Positions 35,531 through 47,689 of a stretch of DNA of 64,000 nt are shown piece by piece. This stretch comes from Icerya purchasi (Eukaryota > Arthropoda > Insecta > Hemiptera > Monophlebidae). Position numbers and translations under genes: made by a program. The notes under the pieces were generated by a model that made no database searches, was not told where the DNA came from, and was given only the letters and a program-made list of their open reading frames with translations. The DNA lies in assembly GCA_039619475.1 (NCBI GenBank), contig CM077115.1, positions 558,340,374 through 558,404,373 on the forward strand, given 5' to 3'. Position 1 is the first letter of the stretch. Each line of letters begins with the position of its first letter.

Positions 35531-37640
35531 AGACACGTACTAATTAGTGACGAGCCCGTAAACAGCACTAAGGGATTTTGATTATCTCTAATGGTAAACT
35601 AATCCAGTTTTTATCTGGCTATCTTAAAAATTAGTTTTCTTTCAAATCCGGATTTCCATGGTAAAAAGCATTAATAATAAAATCGTGTAAAAATCTCTCG
35701 AAAGGAATTATATACTTCTTTAACACGTTTACTTTAATGACTAGTCATCTGTGTTGCCCGATATTTACCAACCTACTCTGATGTGGGATCAGCTGTGCTT
35801 TCGAATAAACATCATTCGAATCGGTCCGTATGATAACAAGTTATGCGTGACCATAAGTGTACGCAACGAGTATATAAAGTGCGTGTTTTGAAATCGGCAA
35901 AATTTTCTAACGTATACTGTGGCACAAAATATTATCGAACTGAGCCAATTTGATATGTATTTACACAATAGGTGTAAAAAGCGATTGAAAACTAATTGAA
36001 TTAAAAATGAAAACCAAATGTATGAAACTATGTAAATCGTTTAAAACTTTCTAGGAACAAATTTTTTCAGACTTGGTATATCTGGAAAAAATTTAAATCT
36101 GCGCCTGTCCGATTCTCCTTACATTTGGTAAATTATTTAAAAGATAGACTATCTCACCCTGGAATAATCGTGTGAACATCGACAATCATGTAAAATGGTC
36201 TTGGGTCTCCTTTAGGCAGCATCTAACTCGAAGTTGAGCGGAAATTAAGCATTAAAATTGGAACATGAAATGCATGCGATCATTGTTCCTAGCGAGTAAA
36301 TTAGCCATTTAGGGACTAAACGGCCGGAGGTTGATGTAAAATAAATCAGAATTGGAAGATTAAATATTGATCATGACGTATTGCGGTAAAAATAAACAGT
36401 AACATCAGCAGTTAATTCAGTCAGAAAGTAATAAGTCTGCGCGTCGGATCATATCCGTGAAGGTAAATAAAAAGCCTAGAGCGGATAACTATGAAACAAA
36501 CATTTCACATCATCTGGCTGTGATCGAGAATATTGTTTTTTTCATTTTTTACATACGGCCGCAATACAAATTGATACTTTCCTCTCATTAAAATTTTAAA
36601 AAATAATTACATCATTTTAAAAAATTGCGTCGATTTTATAACAAAGCGAAAAAATTTAAATTAAATACATTTTTGCGATACTAAAATTTGGTCATAGAAC
36701 CCGGATAATACAATAGTTTTAAGAAAGAAGTGGAAAATTGCAGAAAAACAAAAAAATTACTCCTATAATAAAAGAAGTAATTTTGTATGGTCAGAGACAC
36801 AACGATGAAGAGCTTCCTGAAAATTATAGTAATTCTCTATAGCTCTCTTTTCATTTGTGAGTGAGAAATAGTGATTAAAATTTAGAAGGCTATTTCAGCG
36901 GCCTTAATGATGGAGAAATAAGTACAAACTGAAAACCAGATTAACGATGTACAATAATGGCATTGTCAAAAAAATTGTAAGATCACGGTGTTTTTGTTGT
37001 TTTTTTTTTGTTCTTTTTAAGCGTGATAAAAAAGATCCCATACCCAGAAGCAATATGGACTGGATCAACGGTTAAATAGAAATTCGGACAAAGATAGATA
37101 ATATAAAATAACTGAGTATAAGAATGTCGAACAGAGAAGAGAACGACTAGACATACGAAGCACAGTAAAGAGAAAGCATGAACTAGGAGTTGTGAGTAAA
37201 AATTACGAGTGTAACATCTGAGAGGGAAGAACAGTCAAAAGGAATACAATTGAAATTACAGAAAGTCACGTCGTTCGGATGAAGAAAGTATCAACGAGAG
37301 AAGGAGATAACAGTGAATGTTTGAAACGTAAGCGAATAATGGAAATGATGGCAAGGCGCAGAAATCGAAAAAACCACGATTGGGGAACGAAGCGTAGGAT
37401 GAACACTCAGGTAGTGAGACAGATTATTAGAAAAGGACGGAGCATAGATGCCAAAACAGTATTTGGAGTGAAATTTTTTGAAAGGAGGGAAAAGATTCGA
37501 AACTGGGATTTTAGAGAAGATACAGCTCAGCGGAAAATTGAGTTTATATATATGTTAATGCGTAGCAGTTTGAAATGTCTATTGTGAAACGGTACTACGC
37601 TGCAAAGCGTCTGACTCGCGTCCAGGGATGCCACCACGGA
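35531..37640. other. gene-free stretch
   Basis: AT-rich, then purine-rich from 36900. A basic 102-codon frame at 37279-37587 has no recognised domain and reflects the purine bias. A fragment near 36770-36840 (EVILYGQRHNDEELPENYSN) faintly resembles a hAT transposase but is too short to call. No supported gene. Confidence 0.4.
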
Positions 37641-38580
37641 TTTAGTCCGCGGAATTATTAATTATTATTTTATTAATTATTATTATGATAGTTATTATTA
37701 TTATTAATTATTAGATTAGCCAAGAAATGGGTTTCGTTTTAACGGTTTGTATTTTAAAATTTATCTACAACTATTTTACTGGGACGGTATACCGCTAAAA
37801 ACACACGTTAATTAAACTAGATACGAACATAATATTACGACGATTAATAAATATAAAATAATTCAATACGTATCTCTGTTGTCGGCCTGGTGGTGCAAGA
37901 TCCTGAATGACGGTGTCTCGTTGGTCCTTTAAATCGGTTGGTATGCAGAGGAAATTCGGTCCGCGGTATTTTAAGAACAATTAACGAATTATACTCCGTA
38001 CACTTTTTTAATTATAACATTCGGAATTACGAGCGTTCGCGTTTTTAACAGTCGAATTACAGCCAGTGGCCAACTTGAGCGGATTCTTCACTTTTTTACT
38101 GGTCTGATGACCAAGACCGAAAACTATAACGTGCCGACTTCGACCGTGACAAAAATTAGAGTCCTTCGACCTTTTTTAGACGGTTTTGCTTGCCCTCGAC
38201 TCCGGCTCATTCCAGTCGTTATTTTTCGTCGGCATGTTTTTTACAACCTGACCGCCGGACTCGTCGGAATCGCGACAAACAAAAACCTATGGTTGCGGAG
38301 ATCCTTTGACGCATTCAAAAAGGTCGTGCCTTCCCGGAATCTTTACAACCAGCGATGTTTTCGGGCCTTATTTTTTATGATTCGTAATACTCATTTTTTC
38401 CGAATAGTCCTCCGTGGGTGGCGATGCAGAATTCCTTTCTCCCTAGCCGACAACGGGATTACACATATACGCACACTTACGCTCACACCATTTGCCCTAT
38501 ATTCTATTAAATTAAATTTTTAATATTTTATTTATTTGTTTAATAATTTTGGTTTTATTTTGTTAATTTTTTGTCGAACC
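37640..38580 (+). repeat. possible dispersed repeat D, copy 2
   Basis: Resembles 23280-24060 in order and in a few short blocks (ATT-rich start; ACCGCTAAAAACAC; a CTCAC-rich 3' part before TTTATTTATTTG). A 138-codon open frame at 38107-38523 lies inside, without a recognised domain. A diverged LTR is one possible reading. Confidence 0.25.
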
Positions 38581-40590
38581 ATGTAATGGTCACATTACAA
38601 TTGATAATAATAGTATTTTGAAGGCCCTACGGATACACAGGTTGTTGTAATTAGAGTCACATTCTCTAGTAAGCAGTCACACTCGACTGTCATAATGTGC
38701 CAGCCCACAGGCAGTGAAACGAAACAACAACCATGTGAGCTTCATGCGTCCACGTCGTGCAGGGTGGTAATGGAGGGCTCAGCTCTGATCAGGAAAGCTA
38801 AATTGGAACTCACACTAAATCGCTGACAGTAAAACAGAGGGGGTGCACGTGACGAACGTGTACTTTCCAATAAATACCGTTACGCATTTCATCGCATTTA
38901 CAACAGCAGCGAACTGTCAGAAACTCATCTGTGACTGTGTACCCTAGTCGAACCGATGAATGACAATCCAAGATGAGCGGGCGAGTTTCCGGCGCCTTAA
39001 AACTGAAACCCATCGGCTAAGGGAGCTCGCTCCTAAAGAAAAGCTTGCGGAAGAGGATTGGGGAGCCACCGCAGTATCATCTCCAAAAGTCTCCGTCAAG
39101 TTGTATACAAGCCCTTGGCAACAACGAATGGGGTGCTAAGAATCTGCAGAGGTAAAACATCAGAGCGCCATTTTAATAAGTATCGCAGCATCTACATACT
39201 TAGTGCAACTTGGCGCAGTTTTATTTTGAGTTTTATCGTCGAACCTCTGTTAGAACAAAAACAATCCACGTGCAAGTGCGTAAATTTAACAATACTAGTC
39301 TGCAACATACTGCAGTCATTTTTAATAGCTAGCTTAACATGTACTTAGTACAGCCCTTAATTATGTCGCGTATATCCTCCATTAGCGTTCTACATTCAAA
39401 AATAGTCAAAACAGTTTTCTTTCATTCCATCTACCTATTGAGATAGGGTTTTAGTATTCTTAATCTATGATGAAAATGACATAGTAGAACTTTAAATGAT
39501 CTCATTCATTAATTATTTTATTATTAGCATTATCACATTTTCATTTTATTTTTAATGATTATTAATTAAAAATAAGTACAGCTTGTGACAGTGTTATACT
39601 GTGTAGTATTAGTAAAATAGCTGTAATATTATTCGTTTATTGTGGCACATTTAAAATATTTTTAAGCTGAAAGAATTCGAAAAATTTTAGGACGGATATT
39701 ACAACGAATAGAACCTAAATAAAGTTCAGAATAGTCAATCAAAGGATGGTTTACGCGTAAAATGTTTTGCGATCGGTTATCACTTTCGGATCATAAATGT
39801 TTCAAACGTCTATCAAATAATCAGTATGTAGTAGTGCGGAAAAAATGTGAATAGTTATGTACGGAATAGCGTGAAAAAGGAGAGAGAATTTGGCTAGAAT
39901 GATAATAAATTTATCCAGCTAAAGAATCGTTGTGTGGTAGAATATTTAAATGTTTATATTTTTAAGAAAAGACAGCCTATAGCAGCACAACAACTTTTGT
40001 GAACTGTGTCGCACATATGAAATAGCCAACTGATTGTAATCAAGCTGTTATTTACAACGGTAGATAAGATAAGTCGCGATTTTTATCGATCAATCAATCT
40101 CCATTAATAAGTGAAAAGCAACCACGCGTAATCTCTCTTGCAGATAATTATCATTTTATGATGACATCTAGATCAGATATTTTTGTGTATCTCCCTACAA
40201 TACTCGTGCACAGATGCAATAACGCGAATTCGAAATTTCGATCTGTAAAACCCCTTTTCGTGCCAAATATCAAGTAAGTACTTAGTTGAAATAATATCTC
40301 GCTCTCGGACAGGTAACTAACATTTGTATCATTTAAAAAATATAATTATTCCGAGATGAGTAAACGGTATGTATCAAATAGTATCAATATATATCTTATC
40401 TACAGTTTCACCCGTCTACTAATATTCGTTTAAATCTATACTTAGAAGTTGATAATATTTTTTTTTTATTTATTTTGTCTAGAATTAAGTCTATCTATTG
40501 ATAAAAACCAAAATAAAGCATCTACTTGCATTTCGGCCGCACATTGTGACTTGTTCAAATCTTAAACTTTTTTTTATCTTTTACATAGTG
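38581..40590. other. gene-free stretch
   Basis: 38.6-39.2 kb is less AT-rich and has small frames on both strands with no domain. The remainder is AT-rich. No supported gene. Confidence 0.45.
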
Positions 40591-40599
40591 AATTCTATA

Positions 40600-41165
40600 T
40601 TTTCACTGAAGATTTCATTTTTCATTTGATTGTCCTTTTTTTTAGGACCATATTACTGAAGTAATAATTAGACAAATACTGTAATATATGACGAGGATTA
40701 AGAATGTGAATGTAAATATTATTCCGGTAGCAACTATTAAAACTAAGTGCTTTTGAAGGATTGTTCAATAATTTTAATTCCTAAAATGTTTTAATGAAAT
40801 CTTTACTTTTTTATATATATATATATATATAAGGCGTTACTAGTAGTATATTTATTAAAATGCGAATTCAAAAATTAAAAAAAAAAATTAGAAAATATTA
40901 TTACTCAAATATTATTTATTTCAATAATTAATACTACGATTAAGCAGTAATTACAAAGCTACTTTGTGCGGCGTCGACCGTAAATCTCGACCTCCTTTGC
41001 CGAAATGCTGATTTACTAGGGTCTCAACTGCGTATAGTTCCTGGAGGTCCCAATGCTTTCATCGCTACAATTAAAATGTCATCCACAAGTACTCGCTCTC
41101 TTTTATGCACTTTAAGTGAAAATAATTCTTATTTCTTTTTATTTTTTAATTAATTTGGAAAACAT
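40600..41165 (+). repeat. dispersed repeat family B, plus copy
   Basis: Closely similar, in opposite orientation, to 48675-49310. Shared blocks in order are TTCACTGAAGATTT, TATTACTGAAGTAATAATTA, AATGTGAATGTAAATATTAT, AATTCCTAAAATG, AAGGCGTTACTAGTA, ATACTACGATTAAGCAGTAA and GTCGACCGTAAATCT. A (TA)n tract here replaces a poly(A) run in the other copy. No coding capacity; class unknown. Confidence 0.65.
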
Positions 41166-42126
41166 AACCAGCACGGCCCAATAACAACAACCCTTACATT
41201 CGGATAAAGCTCTCACTCTATCACTCCTTTTCATTTTTGATTATTTCTTACTAAATTAATAGTGTAAAACAGTGTCTGTCGGGGTTCTATAAACTTAAAT
41301 GGACAGGATCAGAACAGACCTGTTATTTATATAAATTATTGATATAAATTCTCCAAATATATTTACCCCATCGTATTACGAATTGGAGACCAAAAAAACA
41401 AAAAACAAAACGCACTATTCTAATGTTTTAATTTTGCCCACAATATTATTAATTTTAATGAATTCATAAAATTTAATTGCAAGTGTTTTGACATTCATAT
41501 AATATATTTATTAAATTAATCATATAGATATGAACACTCAGTGTAGTATGATAAATTGAAAACATGAAATATAATAAATATAACAAATACAAAAAAATCT
41601 CATGTTTTTTGTTAAGAGTGTTAATTATATGTAGCGAATAATTGTTAGTATAGGCTATTATTTTTAATTTATTTAACTCATTATTTTTAAAATTATTATA
41701 TTATATGAATGGCAAAATGCTTTCAATTTATTAATTGGTGAAAAAAACATACAAATACTGTAACGTAAAATTAAAATTACAAAATACCATCGCAAAGGTA
41801 CATTTTAATAAAAAATGTTTATTAAATAATATAATTCGGAACAAATCACACTCATAGCGCAGAAAATCAAGAATATCGCAGAAAAATCTTGGGCAAAACA
41901 ATGAATATGTTTAACAATAAGAAGAAAAGCTTAAAATGTATATTATATAAATTACATTTAGCCTTAAGTCAATATATTCCGTGTAGAGTATCCTGCATGC
42001 ATACATATTTGAAATTAACCGAAAAATACGCATAATTTTAGATAATAAATATAAAACAGTAAACAATAAATTCCACAAATCAATGAACGAAAAATGTAAT
42101 TGCTAACAACAAAATACATTTTATTC
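41166..42126. other. gene-free, very AT-rich stretch
   Basis: No frame or repeat that I can support. Confidence 0.5.
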
Positions 42127-42232
42127 GAGGATTGACTTTAATTTTATCCGATATTTATTGGTAGGATTTTTTTCAAGTAATTTAATATAGGCTTTCCGTA
42201 ATAAAGTTATTAGTTTTATATAATAGTTTATC
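42127..42232 (-). repeat. inverted ~105-bp copy of a Penelope-like reverse transcriptase segment
   Basis: It is the exact or near-exact reverse complement of 43735-43840. Read on the minus strand it encodes the same piece of the Penelope-like reverse transcriptase (KLLEKNPTNKYRIKLKS). The plus-strand copy at 43735 continues into the rest of the reverse transcriptase; this one does not. Confidence 0.8.
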
Positions 42233-43570
42233 CTTCTTCTTTATCCGCCGTCTCCGTCTCGAAGGTTGGCGATCCACAATTGGAATTTATTTCTATCAAC
42301 AGCTGTTCGGAAAAGTTCTGTTGAGGAACAGTTGAACCAGTTGCTAAGACTATCCATCCATGAAATTTGACGTCTACCTCTCGATCTCTTCCTGGCCACA
42401 ATTTTACCCTCAAGTAGTATTTTTACAGTGGTATGCCTAGATCCTCTTAAGATATGTCCCAAGTATTGTAGTTTCCGTTTTTTGATGGTTCGTAGTAGTT
42501 CAAGGTTCTTTCCCAGTCTATTAAGTATTTCAATATTCTTTATTTTTTGTGTCCATGGTACTTTCAGGGCACGTCGGTAGCAGTACATCTCAAAAGCACT
42601 GATTTTTTTTTCTAAAGTTGAGTCTAGTGTCCAGCACTCACAACCATACAGTAGGATGGAGAAAACGTAGCATCTCAGGAGTCTGATTCTGAGTTCCAGT
42701 TTCAGTTCTTGACGCGTGAATAGGTTCTTCATTCTTATTAGCGCTCCTCTCGCCTGCTCAATCCTGCTACGTATCTCAGGTTTGGAAGTGCAATTTTCTT
42801 CAAGTATAATTCCCAGATATTTGATGCGTGGAACCTGTTCAATTTTTTCATCGTTTATTTTGATTGAGAATTTAATTGGCTTCTTCGAGAATACTATTGC
42901 TTTTGTCTTAGATGTGTTTATTTTTAAACCGTATGCAGCACTTTTTTCCACGATCTTATCTAAAATGCCCTGGAGTTCCTTATTACTGTCTGCCAATATT
43001 AAGCCGTCATCAGCATATCGAAGGTTGTTCAAAATAACACCGTTAATTTTCAGTCCCCCATCATTTTCTTCAAGTGCCTCATGGCATATAGCCTCCGCAT
43101 AAATATTAAAAAGAAGGGGAGACATGACACAGCCTTGACGTACTCCTTTCTTAATGGCTGTTTCTGCTGATAATGCGTTTTCTACACGGATTGCGACTGT
43201 TTGATTCCAGTACAGATTACTAATTATCCTGAGATCATTCCTGTCTATAGGTATGTTCTTCAAAATCTTCATCAGTTTATCATGGTTCACGCAATCGAAC
43301 GCTTTCTGGTAGTCAATAGCACATGCATAGACATCCACGTTGACATCTCGACAGCGTTGTGTTATTGTACGTATTGCAAATAATGCTTCCCGAGTGCCCA
43401 TTCCATTTCTAAAGCCAAACTGGGTATTACTTATTTGGTCTAAGCAACGCTTATATTCATTCGTGTATGAATTATCCGGAGAAAAGTTTTCAAGGCGCGT
43501 GACATCAAACTAATTAAACGGTAATCATCACATCAGCTCGCGTTACTCTTTTTTGGAATGGTTACAAAAG
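42233..43570 (-). pseudogene. LINE reverse transcriptase, 386-codon fragment, frameshifted
   Basis: The minus frame at 43401-42241 holds motif A DYQKAFD (residues 30-36), GVRQGCVMSPLLFNIY (about 86-101), YADD (129-132, catalytic Asp pair intact), KYLGIIL, EMYCYRRALKVPW (about 281) and LQYLGHILRG. This is the palm-to-C-terminal part of an insect endonuclease-reverse transcriptase LINE. Just upstream (43420-43560) the earlier fingers motif is present in other frames (VTIPKK, DDYRLISLMS and NTQFGFRNGMG), so one or more frameshifts separate it from the long frame. The endonuclease domain is missing. The 3' end on this strand is AAGAAGAAG rather than poly(A). The long undamaged frame suggests fairly recent decay. 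Confidence 0.8.
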
Positions 43571-44110
43571 TTGATTTTATCCATTATAGTTTAGCCGTTT
43601 AGAACTGAGCCTTTATCTGCCTTAAAGAGCAACACAGTTGTTATTAGAAAGTTTTAAGTTTGTTTTACAGGTTATACCTAACGTGTACATTTTTTATTTT
43701 CTTACCTGTTTCGGTGTTCTTTTATAGTATATACGGATAAACTATTATATAAAACTAATAACTTTATTACGGAAAGCCTATATTAAATTACTTGAAAAAA
43801 ATCCTACCAATAAATATCGGATAAAATTAAAGTCAATCCTTAAAAATTATAAAACAATTTTTGAATCAAAATACACATACAAATTACTAATATCTAATCC
43901 GAAAATTAGACCAATAGTAAACTACAAAACCGCTGCAGCATTCCACATATCAAAATTATTAGTAACATATTAAAACAAAAAAGCAAACCTAAAAAACAAC
44001 TTTACAAGAAAAAACCGAGTTCAGTTCATTGAAGAACTAAAAACAATAAATATACATAATAATTGCGAATTAGTTTCATTTGACATTACAAATTTATATA
44101 CAAATATTCC

Positions 44111-44343
44111 CAAGGGCGCCGCCAGCCGATGAGCCAGGGGAGGGGGGCAAGGTGATAGAAAGAGGATATGAGTTATAGGAAAAATAAAATATATAATTTG
44201 TAAAGGCTTAATATTTTATTAGACAAGAATAAAATCTTAATTGAAACATAATTTTCGTGGGTTTTGGGGCAAATTGTTCTAAACATTTACGCAGAACCAT
44301 CCGCTGTCCTCATATGGGGTCACCAATATCTGCTAATTATCTG
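44111..44343. mobile_element. 233-bp insertion in the Penelope-like element, hAT-like left end
   Basis: It interrupts the coding sequence between the motif A region and the motif C region. It begins CAAGGGCGCCGCCAGCCG, which resembles hAT non-autonomous ends. A clean target duplication is not visible (AATATTCC on the left versus AAATATTT on the right), and some reverse-transcriptase sequence is missing, so the boundaries are approximate. Confidence 0.45.
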
Positions 44344-44716
44344 AAATATTTTTATAACATTATAAAAATCTTTATATTGGAAATAAATTAAAAAATTACC
44401 GACATAATTGATTACATACGAGATATGTAGATGATATACTCTGTGTATATAACAATAAAAATGCAGATAACTTCAATAATTTTTTAACACATTTAAACTC
44501 ATTAAACAAAAATATACAATTAAAAGCAGTAAAAAAAAATAATAAAATTTTTTTAGACTTAAACCTCAAAGTGGAAAACAATAAACTTATATATAATATA
44601 TACTAAAATGAAATAAAAACAGATATAATAATTAATAGCCATTCAAATCATTCAAACAATCGTAAACAAGGACTGCATTTGTATATCAATAAATCAAACA
44701 TTTACAATCAGCTCTA

Positions 44717-44822
44717 AATGTAGTCTTGCGCGTGTACATTCGCGTTGGATATAACAATTTCCTAGTAATAGTCGCTGACGCTCAGAAGCTGAGTATGACA
44801 CTACGATGATAATGATGAACAA
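44717..44822 (+). mobile_element. short insertion with RTE-like 3' tail
   Basis: About 105 bp of GC-richer sequence unrelated to the Penelope frame. It ends ACTACGATGATAATGATGAAC, the same style of GATGAT tail seen at the 3' end of the LINE relic at 35.28 kb. Probably a severely 5'-truncated LINE or a SINE sharing its tail. Confidence 0.35.
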
Positions 44823-45046
44823 AAAACATGAACGCAATATCAAATACAAAAATAAAAGCAACAATAATAATAATAGCTTAATAGAAATGGTTAAAATTTA
44901 CCTTTATAAATGCTTAGATATACAAACTTACGAAACTATTTAAAATAAATGAAATCACTTTAGCTTGCAATACAAATGATACCATAAACACCAAATTACG
45001 TAACATAAATGAAAAAATATTTCTAGTACAATTACAAACAATAACA

Positions 45047-45050
<4 letters not shown>

Positions 45051-45085
<35 letters not shown>
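45051..45085 (+). repeat. (AT)n microsatellite
   Basis: About 17 AT units within the Penelope-like relic. Confidence 0.9.
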
Positions 45086-45086
<1 letters not shown>

Positions 45087-45199
45087 CAAATACATATAAT
45101 ATTTTTGGAATATATACCTTACAATATAGCATTTGCAAAAAATTATATATCGGGTAGACAAAAAAATCCTTTAAGGTCACATCGGCGCCCATAAAGGTG

Positions 45200-46030
45200 G
45201 CCTTTCAATATATTTTTTTATATTTTATGTTTCTAATTTATCATATTATATTGAGTGTTCATATTTATGCATTTAATTTAATACAATTTATTATTAATCT
45301 AGTAAAGAATATTTTTTTTACATAGGTCAAAAATTTAGAATTTATATTTACTATGGTAAAAATTTTGTTTATCAGGAACTTATAAATTACTCATTAATTT
45401 ATAGAATAAGTAAATGGCAGAAGGAAAATGAAGCGGTCAGGAAGGAACATAAAACGAATGGTTGCAATGATAAAAGGAATGTGATTTTCAGAAATGAAGC
45501 TCAGTTGACTTTAATAAATATTTTGGGGAATTAGCCATCTGGTAACTAAATATCCAAGGTAATTAAGGAAGATACGTCAACTTGTAACTGAAAAGAATCA
45601 GGTAATTTCTTTGCGACCCTAACACATAGGCCAACTCATCACCGACGACGGCCTGTACATTTCTCCAAACCCCAGTGCTACTGAACATTTCCTTTATCAT
45701 GCTTCAGGTATTTGATCGCTTTTTCTCGACCGGTAAAAAAGAATAACTCGCTTACAGACCAGTATTAATTAAAACAAGAAAGTCTACACAACAGAAGTCA
45801 TTTTATAATGTAATGCCACATATTTTTTTTAAGCAACATTTCATCGATACGTACTAAGTTCCTTACAATCGCATTAAAACGTTGTTGAAAAAATAAAAAT
45901 TAAGATTAGATAGTTTTTATTTTTGAGCACGTTGTGATAGATGTTCATATAGCAAATATTACATTTTAATAATGAGTAGAAACTTTCTGAGTTTTAAAAA
46001 ATTTCAGAAAAAGCGATAATGACGCAAATA
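45200..46030. other. gene-free stretch
   Basis: No supported gene or repeat. Confidence 0.45.
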
Positions 46031-46440
46031 TTTTTCTTCTTCTTCTTATTTTTCTTATTCTTATTCTTCTTCTTCTTCTTCTTCTTCGATTAGCGTGCCG
46101 TGTACTGCCGCCTAGACCAGAGGCACGGATAAGGTAAGAGTTAGATTGAATGGAATACGTTAGTGGTCTTGAGAAAACTTAGGAGGCGTTTAATTTTGTC
46201 GTTGTGATCAGACAGGATTTCGGAAAGGTTGGACGACTGGAGAATTTGTGCTCGGTATGAATTATAGGTGGGATAGCTGACGAGTAAATGTTGGATTGTG
46301 ACAGGAGAATTGCAATTGGAACACAGTGGAATAGGTTGTCTGGACAGGAGGTGACTATGAGTGATTTTGGAGTGACCTAGGCGGAGTCTCGTGACAACGA
46401 TTTCATTCCTTCGATTGCTAGATAATGAGGTTTATATTTT
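46031..46440 (-). pseudogene. LINE 3' end: post-RNase H domain with (GAA)n tail
   Basis: The minus-strand translation of 46435-46140 reads RNEIVVTRLRLGHSKITHSH, PLCSNCNSPVTIQHLL, then YNSYRAQIL and KIKRLLSFLKTTNVFHSI. This is the CxxC...HxLxxCPxY segment after RNase H in insect LINE ORF2 proteins. Its 3' UTR runs directly into the GAA/GAATAA repeat (46031-46087 on the plus strand as TTC), which is therefore the element's 3' tail rather than an independent microsatellite. Only the last 100 or so codons remain. Confidence 0.65.
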
Positions 46441-47680
46441 TAAGCACTCGTATATATATATATATACATTTACAGGAATGCTGCGGGAAAAACATATCAC
46501 GATGATATTCTAAAAATGGGAATGTTTTAAATTTATTATTGTACAAATGTAAATTTTTAAAGGACTTTGTTTTGTTATATTTAACTTCCTAGTTTTAATT
46601 TTTATTTCGTTCTGTCGTACTTCTAATTAAATTTACAAATGTTCTTTTATAAGAAAAATTAACGTACGAGCGTATTCTAAAATAGCAGCGATACGGTTAA
46701 TAATCTAATATTTTTCTATGAAAGTGAATAATAATTCGTGTTTTTTGACACAGCCCAATAAAATTTGAAGTGCCATCTCTAGTTTGTACTTTTAAGGGTT
46801 TTTACCAGCTTGGAAGAAAATAAACAAGAGTTTACGTTGACTAGCCAGTCCGATATGGGATAGAAAAAAAAGTTAAGAAACAATGGTCGAAATTATTCAC
46901 TTTTATAAAATTGATTGGGTGCCTTGGTGATCATTAGTTATCAGTTGGCTAGTATCATTTGGATTCCGGTTACCAGTCGGCCAATTCCTCGGAGACGCAG
47001 AGTGTATATAATTTTACTTTTACTAAAATTTAATACTTTCACTTTTCCCTTCATATTGCTTCTAGGCATAGGATCTTTGTTATCGCATCCAAAAAAAAAA
47101 AAAAAAAAAAAAAAAAAATAGCAATGCAAAAATATAAAAGCACAGAAATTGGAACTAACTTTTCTAATTAAAATGCGTGGTTCAAATAAAAGCGCTGGCA
47201 AATCTATATCAAAATGGCGAGCTTTTCATGATGTTCATTTATTAATTATAAAATACGGTTAATGAACATAGGCGACTTTTTTTGCACAATATTAAATGTA
47301 GCATGCAAAAATCACGAGCGTGGTGGGGACGTATGTGCCAATTAAGCGTGTTTAACACTTGGATTAATAACAGCTTATATTTTCTGTATATATCCTTAAG
47401 CAAATGGAATATTACTAGAAGGTAAAGTCGCCCGCGTTTTCATTAGCATCGATTATTTTATTGTAATCAGAAAAATTATTTTCAACTTCTGCGATAATTT
47501 TTTAATTTTAATGCGATTTTTAATTATTGTTGCAATATGAATTTGGTGCCAGGCATAGAAAGTTAATGTTTAAGAATTACCATAATATGCTTAATGTATA
47601 TTAGTCTATAAGATTATCTTCTTATCGAGTAATTGATTTTTACTTTTCGGTACATTTTCATTCGATTTTTAGAGTAAATC
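46441..47680. other. gene-free stretch
   Basis: No supported gene. A poly(A) run of about 29 lies at 47091-47119, and a (TA)n tract near 46450. Confidence 0.45.
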
Positions 47681-47689
47681 TTCAAGTAT

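Larger units (their letters stand above)
43735..45200 (+). pseudogene. Penelope-like element: reverse transcriptase plus GIY-YIG relic
   Basis: Plus-strand pieces in order: KLLEKNPTNKYRIKLKSILK, NPKIRPIVNYKTAAAFHISK, NNFTRKNRVQFIEELKTINI and CELVSFDITNLYTNIPK (motif A, up to 44110); then RYVDDILCVYNNK near 44420 (motif C with the YVDD box typical of Penelope) and FLDLNLKVENNKLIYNIYTK; then LTKLFKINEITLACNTNDTI near 44930; then GIYTLQYSICKKLYIG at 45107-45154 with a stop replacing the next Gln, followed by TKKSFKV. That is a full-length order from reverse transcriptase to GIY-YIG nuclease. At least two insertions and several stops inactivate it. Confidence 0.75.

Noticed and set aside
37279..37587. 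Basic 102-codon frame as a gene
   Set aside because: The Arg/Lys/Glu content follows from purine-rich DNA; no motif and no supporting context.
38107..38523. 138-codon frame as a gene
   Set aside because: No recognised domain and it lies in a possible dispersed repeat; kept only as a comment.
42716..43383. Plus-strand frames across the LINE reverse transcriptase
   Set aside because: Shadows of the minus-strand reverse transcriptase, which has the YADD motif.
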